A stretch of 64,000 nucleotides of DNA. Source: an uncultured Blautia sp. (GTDB lineage Bacteria > Bacillota > Clostridia > Lachnospirales > Lachnospiraceae). Below are positions 44,067 to 51,663 of this stretch, in pieces (the stretch's first letter is position 1; each line of letters starts with the position of its first letter). The position numbers and the translations under genes are program-made. The stretch covers positions 74,417-138,416 of the forward strand of contig CAKRXU010000004.1 of assembly GCA_934424575.1 (NCBI GenBank). Direction: 5' to 3'. A model generated the notes under the pieces. It saw only the letters and a program-made list of their open reading frames with translations, did not search any database and had not been told where the DNA came from.

Positions 44067-44095
44067 ATTATAACATTCTGTTTGCTGCTGTACAA
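44067..44095 (-). promoter_or_regulatory. Promoter of fliB (minus strand)
   Basis: On the minus strand TTGTAC and TATAAT are 17 bp apart, about 35 bases upstream of the start codon, with AAAGGAGA between. Confidence 0.7.
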
Positions 44096-44146
44096 GATTT
44101 TCAATTCTATAAGTGTGAAATAACTATAAATTCACAGTCCGTTCCA

Positions 44147-44175
44147 TTGACGGAAAATGTGTCCTGTGCTAAGAT
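44147..44175 (+). promoter_or_regulatory. Promoter of the sortase B gene
   Basis: TTGACG and TAAGAT with a 17-bp spacer, about 70 bases upstream of the chosen ATG. Confidence 0.6.
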
Positions 44176-44245
44176 TTTACAGAACAGACATTTAATCAAA
44201 GCTGTGAAACAGTTAGAAATAAGTCTGGATGAAAGGAGTGTGATT

Positions 44246-45064
44246 ATGGGCGAGAAAGACGCAGAGAAGCAGTCCAAAAAGAAGAAAAAAGGAGATATCC
44301 TCCTGACACTGATTCTTATTGTGGCGATAGCAGTTTTCTGTTATGCAGCTGTTAATCTTTTTCATATTTACACAGAATACAAGAAAGGAACAGATGAATA
44401 TAACCATATTGAACAGATGGCAGTGACAGACAGGGCTCCGGATGCACAGGAGGAAGTGGCAGGACCGAGTGCACAGCCGAAAGCCCCGATCAATGTAGAT
44501 TTTGCAGCACTGAAGAGTGTAAACGAGGATGTGGTTGGCTGGATCTATGTGGAGGCATTGGATAATATCAGCTATCCGATCGTGCAGGGGAAGGACAATG
44601 AGATGTACCTGCACCAGACTTATGAGAAAAATTATAATTTTGCAGGAACAATTTTTGTTGATTATGAAAACAGCAGTGACTTTAATGACTGTAATACTCT
44701 GATCTATGGTCACAATATGAAGAATGGATCTATGTTCGGTCATCTTAAGAAATTTGCAGAGGATCAGGAAACTTATAACAAAAGTAAATATTTCTGGATC
44801 CTGACACCGGAGAAGAATTACCGTTATGAGATCATTTCTGCTTACACGACAGGTGTCAATAGCGATACGTATACGCTGTTCAAGGGACCGGGAGATGAAT
44901 TCCAGAACTATCTGGAGACGATCAAAGGATACTCGGAGATCCAGACAGATCCGGGCGAACTGACGATCAAGGATAAGATCGTGACTTTGTCTACCTGTAC
45001 GGGAAATGAATCGACAAGATTTGTGGTGCAGGGTAAGAGAGTTAACTCTGAGGATGCTTACTAG
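44246..45064 (+). CDS. srtB: Class B sortase
   Basis: 272 residues. An N-terminal transmembrane anchor (ILLTLILIVAIAVFCYAAVNLF) is followed by the sortase barrel. The catalytic histidine lies in TLIYGHNMKNGSMFG, the cysteine in VTLSTCTGNESTRF, and the arginine two residues later in the same segment. FVDYENSSDFNDCNTLIYG is the class B pattern. It would anchor surface proteins or pilins to peptidoglycan or each other; no substrate with a sorting signal is seen in the window. The open frame extends upstream, but ATG 44246 has AAAGGAG and follows the promoter. Confidence 0.9.
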   Translation: MGEKDAEKQSKKKKKGDILLTLILIVAIAVFCYAAVNLFHIYTEYKKGTDEYNHIEQMAVTDRAPDAQEEVAGPSAQPKAPINVDFAALKSVNEDVVGWIYVEALDNISYPIVQGKDNEMYLHQTYEKNYNFAGTIFVDYENSSDFNDCNTLIYGHNMKNGSMFGHLKKFAEDQETYNKSKYFWILTPEKNYRYEIISAYTTGVNSDTYTLFKGPGDEFQNYLETIKGYSEIQTDPGELTIKDKIVTLSTCTGNESTRFVVQGKRVNSEDAY

Positions 45065-45128
45065 AGAGTAATTGATCGCAGAATGATTTGTAACAGACAG
45101 GAAGCAAAAGTTTAAAGGGGGAATTCAT

Positions 45129-45854
45129 ATGGATGAAAAAATCATGAAATTACAGGAGCTGATCGATCAGCATGATAACATTGTGTTTTTTGGCGGCGCA
45201 GGAGTATCTACAGAGAGCGGTATTCCTGATTTTCGTTCCCAGGATGGTTTATACCACCAGAAATATGATTATCCGCCGGAGACTATCTTAAGTCATACCT
45301 TTTTCCTAAGTCATCCGGATGAGTTCTATAAGTTCTACCGCGACAAGATGCTCTGCGATACTGCCAGACCGAACGCAGCACATCTTAAACTTGCAGAGCT
45401 CGAAGAAGCAGGCAAGCTCAAGGCTGTGATCACACAGAATATCGACAATCTTCACCAGATGGCAGGCAGTCATAAGGTGCTGGAGCTTCACGGAAGTGTA
45501 TATCGCAATCACTGCATGAGATGCGGGAAATTCTACGATTTCGATTATGTGAAGCACAGCGAGAGCGTGCCGAGATGTGAGTGCGGCGGGATGGTGAAGC
45601 CGGACGTAGTTCTCTATGAGGAAGGACTGGACGACCAGACGATCCGTGAATCTATCCGTGCGATCTCAGAAGCACAGGTTCTGATCATCGGAGGAACTTC
45701 CCTTGCAGTCTACCCGGCAGCAGGACTGATCGATTATTTCCGGGGAGATGCCCTGGTAGTGATCAACAAATCATCCACCCCGAGGGACAGTTATGCCGAT
45801 CTTCTGATCAAGGAACCGATCGGACAGGTATTTTCTCAGATAAAAGTAAGATAA
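45129..45854 (+). CDS. NAD-dependent protein deacylase, sirtuin family
   Basis: 241 residues. The NAD-binding GGAGVSTESGIPDFRS at the start, TQNIDNLHQMAG near residue 100 and the catalytic histidine in LELHGSVY are sirtuin signatures. Four zinc cysteines appear as CMRCGK and CECGG. It removes acetyl or other acyl groups from protein lysines using NAD. It follows sortase B by 64 bp without a clear terminator, and precedes DUF951 by 11 bp. Confidence 0.95.
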   Translation: MDEKIMKLQELIDQHDNIVFFGGAGVSTESGIPDFRSQDGLYHQKYDYPPETILSHTFFLSHPDEFYKFYRDKMLCDTARPNAAHLKLAELEEAGKLKAVITQNIDNLHQMAGSHKVLELHGSVYRNHCMRCGKFYDFDYVKHSESVPRCECGGMVKPDVVLYEEGLDDQTIRESIRAISEAQVLIIGGTSLAVYPAAGLIDYFRGDALVVINKSSTPRDSYADLLIKEPIGQVFSQIKVR

Positions 45855-45865
45855 GGGAGCAAAGA

Positions 45866-46054
45866 ATGGGACTGATTTATGAAGTAGGGGACATTGTGAC
45901 CCTGAAGAAAGGTCATCCATGCGGAAGCAAAGAATGGGAGATCCTCCGTGTCGGTGCGGATTTCCGTCTGAAATGCATGGGCTGCGGTCACCAGATTATG
46001 GTACCGCGCAAAATGGTCGAAAAGAACACAAGAAATTTACGAAAACCACAATGA
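45866..46054 (+). CDS. DUF951 family small protein
   Basis: 62 residues, matching DUF951: YEVGDIVTLKKGHPCGSKEWEILRVG then DFRLKCMGCGHQIMVPR. The single CMGC and CG cysteines suggest a small zinc site. DUF951 genes are widespread in Firmicutes and often lie by S1/ribosome-linked genes, but the function is unknown to me. It is co-transcribed with the sirtuin gene and ends at a strong terminator. Confidence 0.88.
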   Translation: MGLIYEVGDIVTLKKGHPCGSKEWEILRVGADFRLKCMGCGHQIMVPRKMVEKNTRNLRKPQ

Positions 46055-46067
46055 CAAATAATATGCG

Positions 46068-46105
46068 ACAGACCGGAGTTTTTGCAGGCTCCGGTCTGTT
46101 TTTTC
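46068..46105 (+). terminator. Intrinsic terminator after DUF951
   Basis: ACAGACCGGAG pairs with CTCCGGTCTGT, followed by a T run. Confidence 0.95.
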
Positions 46106-46149
46106 TGTTTTTCTATGAAATAATATTATGTTAGTTATGCTATTGGCAG

Positions 46150-46280
46150 GTAGTATCCCGCGAGGTGTTTTGTCATGAATATGGCAAAATCCCGAGACAT
46201 ACGGGGCAAAATGCTATCGCCGAAGGTGATTTGAAATGCATTTTGACCAAATTACTGTGAATGTAATGAACAGTAATTTA
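46150..46280. repeat. Hairpin-rich intergenic element with copy 2 of the small repeat
   Basis: Four consecutive stems can be drawn: TTTTGTC / GGCAAAA, CCCG / CGGG, CAAAATGC / GCATTTTG enclosing ATCGCC-GAA-GGTGAT, and AAATTACTG / CAGTAATTT (46249-46279). The last is the partner of the hairpin at 14089. The interval 46055-46355 has no gene; this element fills much of it. It could be an untranslated RNA, a recurring mobile-like repeat or a leader. It lies upstream of the promoter at 46304, so it is not part of that transcript. Confidence 0.55.
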
Positions 46281-46303
46281 TATTAAATATACAAGAGATG
46301 AAA

Positions 46304-46332
46304 TTTACATTTTATTTCCATGGTTCTATAAT
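46304..46332 (+). promoter_or_regulatory. Promoter of the 46356 gene
   Basis: TTTACA and TATAAT with a 17-bp spacer; the start codon follows only 24 bases later. Confidence 0.75.
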
Positions 46333-46355
46333 AGACCCGAAAAGGGGGCTACATT

Positions 46356-47162
46356 ATGAGTACCATATTTCCAAGAGAAGAAAAAGCAGAGCAGATTTTT
46401 GACAAGATCCTTGAGAATCCGAAAGCATGCGACCGCCTGAAGAATACGTTTTTTGAGGCGATCCCGTCAGCGGAAGAGAGCGAAGGCGCAGGAACGGATA
46501 TTCCGGGAACCGTTTTTGCCGCAGCTTTGTTCAATGCATATGAAAACAAAGATCTTTCCGCATTTCTGATGGCAGTCTGCAATAACAGCGTTTTTGACCT
46601 GCTCCGGAATTCTTTCCTGATCCCGATCAGATTTAACGATAAAGGAGTGGAGAATCCTGTCCTTCTTACAGATGAGCATGGAGATCTGTTGGATGAATCC
46701 CAGAAACATCTTTACGAAAAGAAGTTCAGGATGTTCCGTAAACTGTATGACGAGCAGGAGGAGATCCCGGATTATCAGATGTATATGGCAGATGGATTCC
46801 GCGAGAAACACGGTTATACCAATGATGGTGAGATAGAAACCGAAAAAATCTCCAGACACACAGGAATCCTTTTGATGTTCCATTTTCCGGAAACTGTAAA
46901 ACTCGATATAAACGAAGACAAGATCTATGCGATCGTGTGGGATTTTCTCATGCATCTTCAGGAAGAACTGCCGCGTGCCCTGATGTACTATGGAGTCCGT
47001 GATGAAGAAGGAAAAGAGAAGAATACCAACACCCTGGGGATTTTTCTTCCCTTCCATCATTTTGAGCGAAAGATGGAAAAAAATATAGAGATTGCAAACG
47101 GCATCGGTCTGGGATGCAGAGAGCATATCCTGAACGAAATGGAAAGACAGACAGGGAAGTGA
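46356..47162 (+). CDS. Conserved-looking protein of unknown function
   Basis: 268 residues; I do not recognise the family. There is no signal peptide or membrane segment. The composition is acidic and helical. Notable stretches are NNSVFDLLRNSFLIPIRFND near residue 75, a middle segment rich in Tyr and Glu, and the C-terminal FLPFHHFERKMEKNIEIANG. It has its own close promoter and AAAGGGGG upstream, and is followed after five bases by a ThrE-type exporter gene, so the two are probably co-expressed. Codon use resembles neighbouring genes. Confidence 0.7.
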   Translation: MSTIFPREEKAEQIFDKILENPKACDRLKNTFFEAIPSAEESEGAGTDIPGTVFAAALFNAYENKDLSAFLMAVCNNSVFDLLRNSFLIPIRFNDKGVENPVLLTDEHGDLLDESQKHLYEKKFRMFRKLYDEQEEIPDYQMYMADGFREKHGYTNDGEIETEKISRHTGILLMFHFPETVKLDINEDKIYAIVWDFLMHLQEELPRALMYYGVRDEEGKEKNTNTLGIFLPFHHFERKMEKNIEIANGIGLGCREHILNEMERQTGK

Positions 47163-47167
47163 AGATA

Positions 47168-48496
47168 ATGCAGCAGGTGATCAGAAAAAACCATATGGAT
47201 ATTGCCTGGCATGAATATACCGACGAAGATGGTGCAGATAAGCCGGTAACAGAGGCGAGTCTTACGGAAAAAGCGTCCATCATCGGACGTGTGGGGATCA
47301 TGCTTCTGTCGTGCGGTACAGGTGCGTGGAGAGTTCGAAGCTCCATGAATACGCTGGCAGAGACCATGGGGATCACATGTACCGCAGATATTGGACTGAT
47401 GTCCATTGAGTATACGTGTTTTGACGGTGAAAATGGTTTTACACAGTCGCTGTGTCTGACAAATACAGGAGTTAATACTTCCAAGCTGAACCGCCTGGAG
47501 CATTTTATCCGGGAATTTGAGCTCGAAGGAAAAGATATGTCGGGAGAGGAACTCCATTCTCTTCTGGATGATATCGAAAGGATCCATGGCTTGTACTCCC
47601 CGGTGGCACTTGGATTCGCAGCAGCTCTTGCGTGCTGTGGATTTACTTTTTTGCTTGGTGGCGGCCCGATCGAGATGTTCTGCGCTTTTGTGGGCGCTGG
47701 GTTTGGAAATTTCCTGAGATGCAAACTGACGAAACATCATTTTACCCTGTTTCTGTGCATTGTATCTTCTGTTTCCTTTGCCTGCCTGGTCTATGCCGGA
47801 TTTCTCAAGATTGGTGAAGTGCTGTTTGGAATCTCGATCCAGCATGAGGCGGGATATATCTGTGCCATGCTGTTTATCATTCCGGGATTTCCGTTTATCA
47901 CAAGTGGGATCGACCTTGCCAAACTGGACATGCGTTCCGGAACAGAAAGACTGATGTATGCGTTGATCATTATTCTGGTGGCAGCGATGTCTGCCTGGAT
48001 CATGGCATTGCTTCTGCATCTGAAACCAGTAGATTTCATCAGGATCTCCCTTCCGGTGGGACTCTGGATCTTGTTCCGCTTTCTGGCAAGTTTCTGCGGC
48101 GTGGTTGGATTCTCGATCATGTTTAACAGCCCGGTCCGTCTTGCCGCATCTGCCGCGACGATCGGAGCGATTGCCAATACGCTCCGTCTGGAACTGGTGG
48201 ACCTTGCAGGAATGCCGCCCGCAGCTGCAGCTTTTGTCGGCGCACTTACGGCAGGACTCCTTGCTTCCCTGATAAAAAACAAAGCAGGATATCCGCGAAT
48301 CTCCTTGACGGTTCCTTCTATTGTTATCATGGTCCCAGGACTGTATCTCTACAGGGGCTTTTATAATCTGGGCGTAATGTCCCTCTCCACAGCCGCCTCC
48401 TGGTTCGCCGCCGCCCTTCTGATCATAGCCGCCCTCCCCCTTGGTCTGATCTTCGCAAGGATCCTTACCGACAGAACCTTCCGGTACTGTACGTGA
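47168..48496 (+). CDS. Threonine/serine exporter family protein (ThrE type)
   Basis: 442 residues. A soluble N-terminal portion of ~130 residues (ThrE/DUF1212 domain; LLSCGTGAWRVRSSMNTLAE) precedes about ten hydrophobic segments. The second half carries DUF3815-like sequence including AASAATIGAIANTLRLELVD and YPRISLTVPSIVIMVPGLYLYRGF. Both halves that are sometimes split into two genes are fused here. Family members export threonine, serine or small peptides. ATG 47168 lies five bases after the upstream stop. Confidence 0.88.
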   Translation: MQQVIRKNHMDIAWHEYTDEDGADKPVTEASLTEKASIIGRVGIMLLSCGTGAWRVRSSMNTLAETMGITCTADIGLMSIEYTCFDGENGFTQSLCLTNTGVNTSKLNRLEHFIREFELEGKDMSGEELHSLLDDIERIHGLYSPVALGFAAALACCGFTFLLGGGPIEMFCAFVGAGFGNFLRCKLTKHHFTLFLCIVSSVSFACLVYAGFLKIGEVLFGISIQHEAGYICAMLFIIPGFPFITSGIDLAKLDMRSGTERLMYALIIILVAAMSAWIMALLLHLKPVDFIRISLPVGLWILFRFLASFCGVVGFSIMFNSPVRLAASAATIGAIANTLRLELVDLAGMPPAAAAFVGALTAGLLASLIKNKAGYPRISLTVPSIVIMVPGLYLYRGFYNLGVMSLSTAASWFAAALLIIAALPLGLIFARILTDRTFRYCT

Positions 48497-48528
48497 TGCT
48501 TGTTTTAAAATAATTATAAAATAAACCT

Positions 48529-48602
48529 AAAATGCCTTGAACGAACGAGTAAAGAATGCTAGTATAAAACAAAGCATATTTCTCAAAAGTTCAGGGCATT
48601 TT
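48529..48602. repeat. Long inverted repeat with an embedded promoter ahead of the Rpn gene
   Basis: AAAATGCCTTGAAC at 48529 pairs, with one mismatch, with GTTCAGGGCATTTT ending at 48602. A second dyad AGAATGCT / AGCATATTTCT lies within. A promoter-like TTGAAC-17-TAGTAT (48537-48565) falls inside it. The T-rich end could also stop ThrE transcripts. The remainder of 48603-48742 shows nothing else. Confidence 0.5.
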
Positions 48603-48742
48603 TGCCGTCTATCTATTTTTCTAAAATCATTTCAGAAATCCATGCTTTTAAATCCAATTAAATTCAGAAAGCAGGGGTTCGAGAATATTAGAAAAAAGTA
48701 CGATACGTTCTCACGCTCCTGCCCAAACAGGAGGTATTGCCT

Positions 48743-49675
48743 ATGGCAAAAAGAAAGAACCGTAAAGCAGCAGTAAAGAAAACACAGAGAACAGGGTCTT
48801 CATTGACAGCAAACAGGAAATACAAGGATACCGTATTTAGGAGGCTGTTTTCAGACCGTAAGAACTTGTTATCTTTGTATAATGCGATCAATGGGACGGC
48901 ATATGAAAATCCGGATGACCTGAAGATTGTAACGCTTGAGAATGCCATCTATATGGGGATGAAGAATGATCTGGCATTTATCATTGATACAAACCTGTTT
49001 CTGTATGAGCACCAGTCGACATACAATCCAAATATGCCGCTGAGAGATTTATTTTATATATCGAGCGAGTATCAGAAACTGGTGGATCATAAGTCACTGT
49101 ATTCTTCAACACAGCAGAAGGTTCCGGCACCGAATTTCATTGTGTTTTACAATGGAACCGTGAAGAAAGAAGACTGCTGGATCAACTATCTGTCAGAAGC
49201 ATATGAGAATCTGACAGGCGAGCCCAATCTGGAACTGAAGGTGATCACTCTGAATATCAATGAAGGTCATAATAAGGAACTGATGGAGCAGTGTCAGATC
49301 TTGAGGGAATATGCACAATACGTAGCAAAGGTACGGGAATTTGCAGGAAATACAGAATTAAATGCTGCCGTAGAACTGGCGGTAAATGAGTGCATTCAAA
49401 ATAATATTCTTGCAGAATTCCTGCGAAAGAACAAGTCGGAGGTTATCGCAATGAGTATATTCGAGTATGACCAAGAAGAGGAAGAAAAGAAACTCCGCAA
49501 GGCAGAGTATGAGGCAGGAAAGGAAGAAGGAATAAAAGAAGGAATAAAAGAAGGAATAGAGTCTGGTATCAGGAATATGCTGAAGATGGAGAAATATTCT
49601 GTGGAGGAAATTGCAGAAGTATTTAAGATTTCCATAGAAGAAGTAGAGCAGATAAAAAGGAAATCTGGATGTTGA
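48743..49675 (+). CDS. Rpn family / PD-(D/E)XK nuclease transposase-like protein
   Basis: 310 residues. YKDTVFRRLFSDRKNLLSLYNAINGT at the start and FIIDTNLFLYEHQSTYNPNMPLRDLFY supply the nuclease-like core, with FIVFYNG as a further family segment. The C terminus has the KEGIKEGIKEGIESGI repeats frequent in Rpn proteins, from a 12-bp DNA repeat, and ends with a helix-turn-helix-like tail. Such proteins promote recombination and exist in many copies in gut Firmicutes. ATG 48743 follows AGGAGG. An inverted repeat stands upstream (48529-48602). Confidence 0.85.
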   Translation: MAKRKNRKAAVKKTQRTGSSLTANRKYKDTVFRRLFSDRKNLLSLYNAINGTAYENPDDLKIVTLENAIYMGMKNDLAFIIDTNLFLYEHQSTYNPNMPLRDLFYISSEYQKLVDHKSLYSSTQQKVPAPNFIVFYNGTVKKEDCWINYLSEAYENLTGEPNLELKVITLNINEGHNKELMEQCQILREYAQYVAKVREFAGNTELNAAVELAVNECIQNNILAEFLRKNKSEVIAMSIFEYDQEEEEKKLRKAEYEAGKEEGIKEGIKEGIESGIRNMLKMEKYSVEEIAEVFKISIEEVEQIKRKSGC

Positions 49676-49706
49676 TATAAACGGGACATCCTTCGCATAA
49701 TGTCTA

Positions 49707-49735
49707 TGGACGAACCGGCGGAAACACGGTATACT
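49707..49735 (+). promoter_or_regulatory. Promoter of the DUF308 operon
   Basis: TGGACG and TATACT, 17-bp spacer. Most bases agree with the fba promoter at 19807. Confidence 0.55.
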
Positions 49736-49778
49736 GTTCTTAACAAATCCCATCGCGGGATGAAAGGAGCAGCAGCTT

Positions 49779-50756
49779 ATGTGGGAAAAAATCAATAACT
49801 TTCTGAAAGGGCAGATCGTGACTTCGATCATATATATTGCCCTTGGAGCGTGTCTGGCGTTTATGCCGGTGAACACGATCAATGTGATCTGTAAATTTGT
49901 ATTTGGGATTCTTCTGATCCTGGTAGGATTTTATCATATCCTGATCTATATTCTGGAGAAACTGAATTCCACGATCCTGGATCTTTTTTCCGGCGGTGTT
50001 CTGATGGTCATCGGAATCTTCCTCTTTATGAACCCGCAGATCGTGGTCAAGCTCCTGCCGATCCTGCTTGGAACCTTCATCCTTGTAGACAGCATCTGGA
50101 GCCTGAAAGGAAGCTTCAAACTTAAAAAACGCGGAAGTGGAGCCTGGAAAATCCTTCTGATCGGAAGCCTGATCTTCATCGGTCTCGGAATTTCCCTGGT
50201 GATTAATCCATTCACCATGGTAAAATACACCGTGATCTTCGCCGGCTGGATTTTCCTCTGCAACGGAGTAGTAGACCTCATCTACCTGATCCTCCTCCGC
50301 CGCGGTCTGAAAGAACTCAAACAGGAAGCAGAAGCAGTCGATGCAGACAGCGAGATCATATCTGATGACGCAGAAAGTTCTGCACAGCCAGAAGAGCCGG
50401 TCGTACCGGAACCGGAATACGCACCGTGGAGCTCACGCAGGAAAGCAGAGCCAGCAGACGATTTAGCTGACAGTGAGGAAGAAACTTCTGATAAAGAAAC
50501 TTTCGACAGCAATGCTTATGACAGGGAAGTTTCCGAGATGGAAGAATCCCTTGATGTTGTGCAGGTGAGAGAAGAAGAGGTTCCGTTGGGCGAGCCGACA
50601 GAAGAGATGCCTGAGCAGGAGAATGATCCGCCGGCCGGCAGAGGAGCGTACGTAGTATCTGAGCCAACCGTAACCGATGATGATCTTTCCGATACCAAAG
50701 ATGAGAACCTTCTTGGTCTGATCTCCCGTAAACGAAAGAAAAATAAGAGTGAATAA
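49779..50756 (+). CDS. DUF308 (HdeD-like) membrane protein with acidic tail
   Basis: 325 residues. The first ~180 form six predicted membrane helices in a DUF308 repeat (IALGACLAFMPVNTINVICKF, GGVLMVIGIFLFMNPQIVV, IGLGISLVINPFTMVKY). The remaining ~145 residues are a disordered, Glu/Asp/Ser-rich cytosolic tail that ends in the basic RKRKKNKSE. HdeD-type proteins are linked to acid stress in enterics; role here unknown. The stop overlaps the start region of the Tim44-like gene, so the two are probably one operon. AAAGGAG precedes the ATG. Confidence 0.8.
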   Translation: MWEKINNFLKGQIVTSIIYIALGACLAFMPVNTINVICKFVFGILLILVGFYHILIYILEKLNSTILDLFSGGVLMVIGIFLFMNPQIVVKLLPILLGTFILVDSIWSLKGSFKLKKRGSGAWKILLIGSLIFIGLGISLVINPFTMVKYTVIFAGWIFLCNGVVDLIYLILLRRGLKELKQEAEAVDADSEIISDDAESSAQPEEPVVPEPEYAPWSSRRKAEPADDLADSEEETSDKETFDSNAYDREVSEMEESLDVVQVREEEVPLGEPTEEMPEQENDPPAGRGAYVVSEPTVTDDDLSDTKDENLLGLISRKRKKNKSE

Positions 50757-51516
50757 AAAGATGATGAGACATAGACGAATCTGTTGTATACTGCTCGCAT
50801 GTATCTGCTGTCTGTGCTTTTCAATTACATGCTATGCGAGGGCCGGCGGCGGATCTTCAGGAGGAAGTTCAGGAGGAAGTTCAGGGGGAAGTTCCGGTGG
50901 AACATATCATTATAATAATGAATCAAACTATACGGATGACGAGAGTCCGGGCGGATGGCCGCAAACGATAGTTGGCTGGATGGCAATGGCATGTTTTGCC
51001 GGGGCTGGAACGATTGCATTTCATTGCTATATTCAAAAGGCAAAATACAAAAGTCTTCAAAAAATGAAGAAATTTGAAAAGCCGGGCGAAGACTGGAATG
51101 CAAAAGAAATGCAAAAATATGTGGAGAATGCATATTTTGTTATTCAGGAATGCTGGAGGCTCCTGGATCCATCTTATGCAGAAAAGTATCTGAGTAAAAG
51201 TCTTGCCCAAAGTTGGACTACAAAACTTGAATGGATGAAGGTTAAACATGAAAAGCCAATACAGAAACGAGTTCAGCTCCTGAATGTGACTCCGGTATCT
51301 GTGTGGGATGATGAAGGTGAAGAAGATGCCAGTATTGTTTATCTGATTCATGGAAGAATGATTGGATATTATATCAATACAGATACATTAGAGGTTGTTC
51401 GTGGAAAAAAGATTCCGGAGTCGTTTTATGAATACTGGACATTTATACGTGAAGACGGAAGATGGGTGTTGAATGAAATTCAACAAAAAGATGAAGTTGA
51501 TGTGCATGAATTGTAA
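50749..51516 (+). CDS. Secreted/anchored Tim44-like domain protein
   Basis: 255 residues. A signal or anchor peptide (ICCILLACICCLCFSITCYA) is followed by the low-complexity GGGSSGGSSGGSSGGSSGG, a second hydrophobic segment near residue 75, and a C-terminal domain. ENAYFVIQECWRLLDPSYAEKYLS and SFYEYWTFIREDGRWVLNEIQQ are the Tim44/MRP-L45-like pattern, a fold that shares the NTF2-like cone. Bacterial members are membrane-linked with unknown function. Starts at GTG 50749 or the ATG pair at 50761; ribosome sites are weak, which suggests coupling to the DUF308 gene. Confidence 0.78.
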   Translation: MNKKMMRHRRICCILLACICCLCFSITCYARAGGGSSGGSSGGSSGGSSGGTYHYNNESNYTDDESPGGWPQTIVGWMAMACFAGAGTIAFHCYIQKAKYKSLQKMKKFEKPGEDWNAKEMQKYVENAYFVIQECWRLLDPSYAEKYLSKSLAQSWTTKLEWMKVKHEKPIQKRVQLLNVTPVSVWDDEGEEDASIVYLIHGRMIGYYINTDTLEVVRGKKIPESFYEYWTFIREDGRWVLNEIQQKDEVDVHEL

Positions 51517-51535
51517 AATGTACATCAATTTTTTT
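51497..51535 (+). terminator. Intrinsic terminator overlapping the end of the Tim44-like gene
   Basis: TTGATGTGCAT pairs with ATGTACATCAA (one G-U), followed by seven Ts. The 5' arm lies inside the coding region. Confidence 0.85.
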
Positions 51536-51582
51536 ATATTTTTATATCTTGAAAAAACAACATATTTCTTGATTTTTTATCA

Positions 51583-51598
51583 TAGTATAAAAATACTA
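51583..51598. promoter_or_regulatory. Dyad at the promoter of the CUT1 transporter operon
   Basis: TAGTAT-AAAA-ATACTA, a perfect six-base inverted repeat, just upstream of a likely -10 TATAAT at 51606-51611. The -35 is poor, so activation by a bound regulator is plausible. Confidence 0.45.
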
Positions 51599-51663
51599 AC
51601 AAATCTATAATAAAGACAGGTTGAAAGAGAACAAAATCTACAAAAAAAGGAGAGACAAGTACT

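Noticed and set aside
44033..44245. 71-residue N-terminal extension of the sortase
   Set aside because: It would begin upstream of the likely promoter at 44147-44175. ATG 44246 has a good ribosome site and precedes the expected membrane anchor.
50840..50905. Short repeated GGAGGAAGTTCA units as a CRISPR-like array
   Set aside because: The units are in frame, have no spacers and encode the Gly/Ser linker of the Tim44-like protein.
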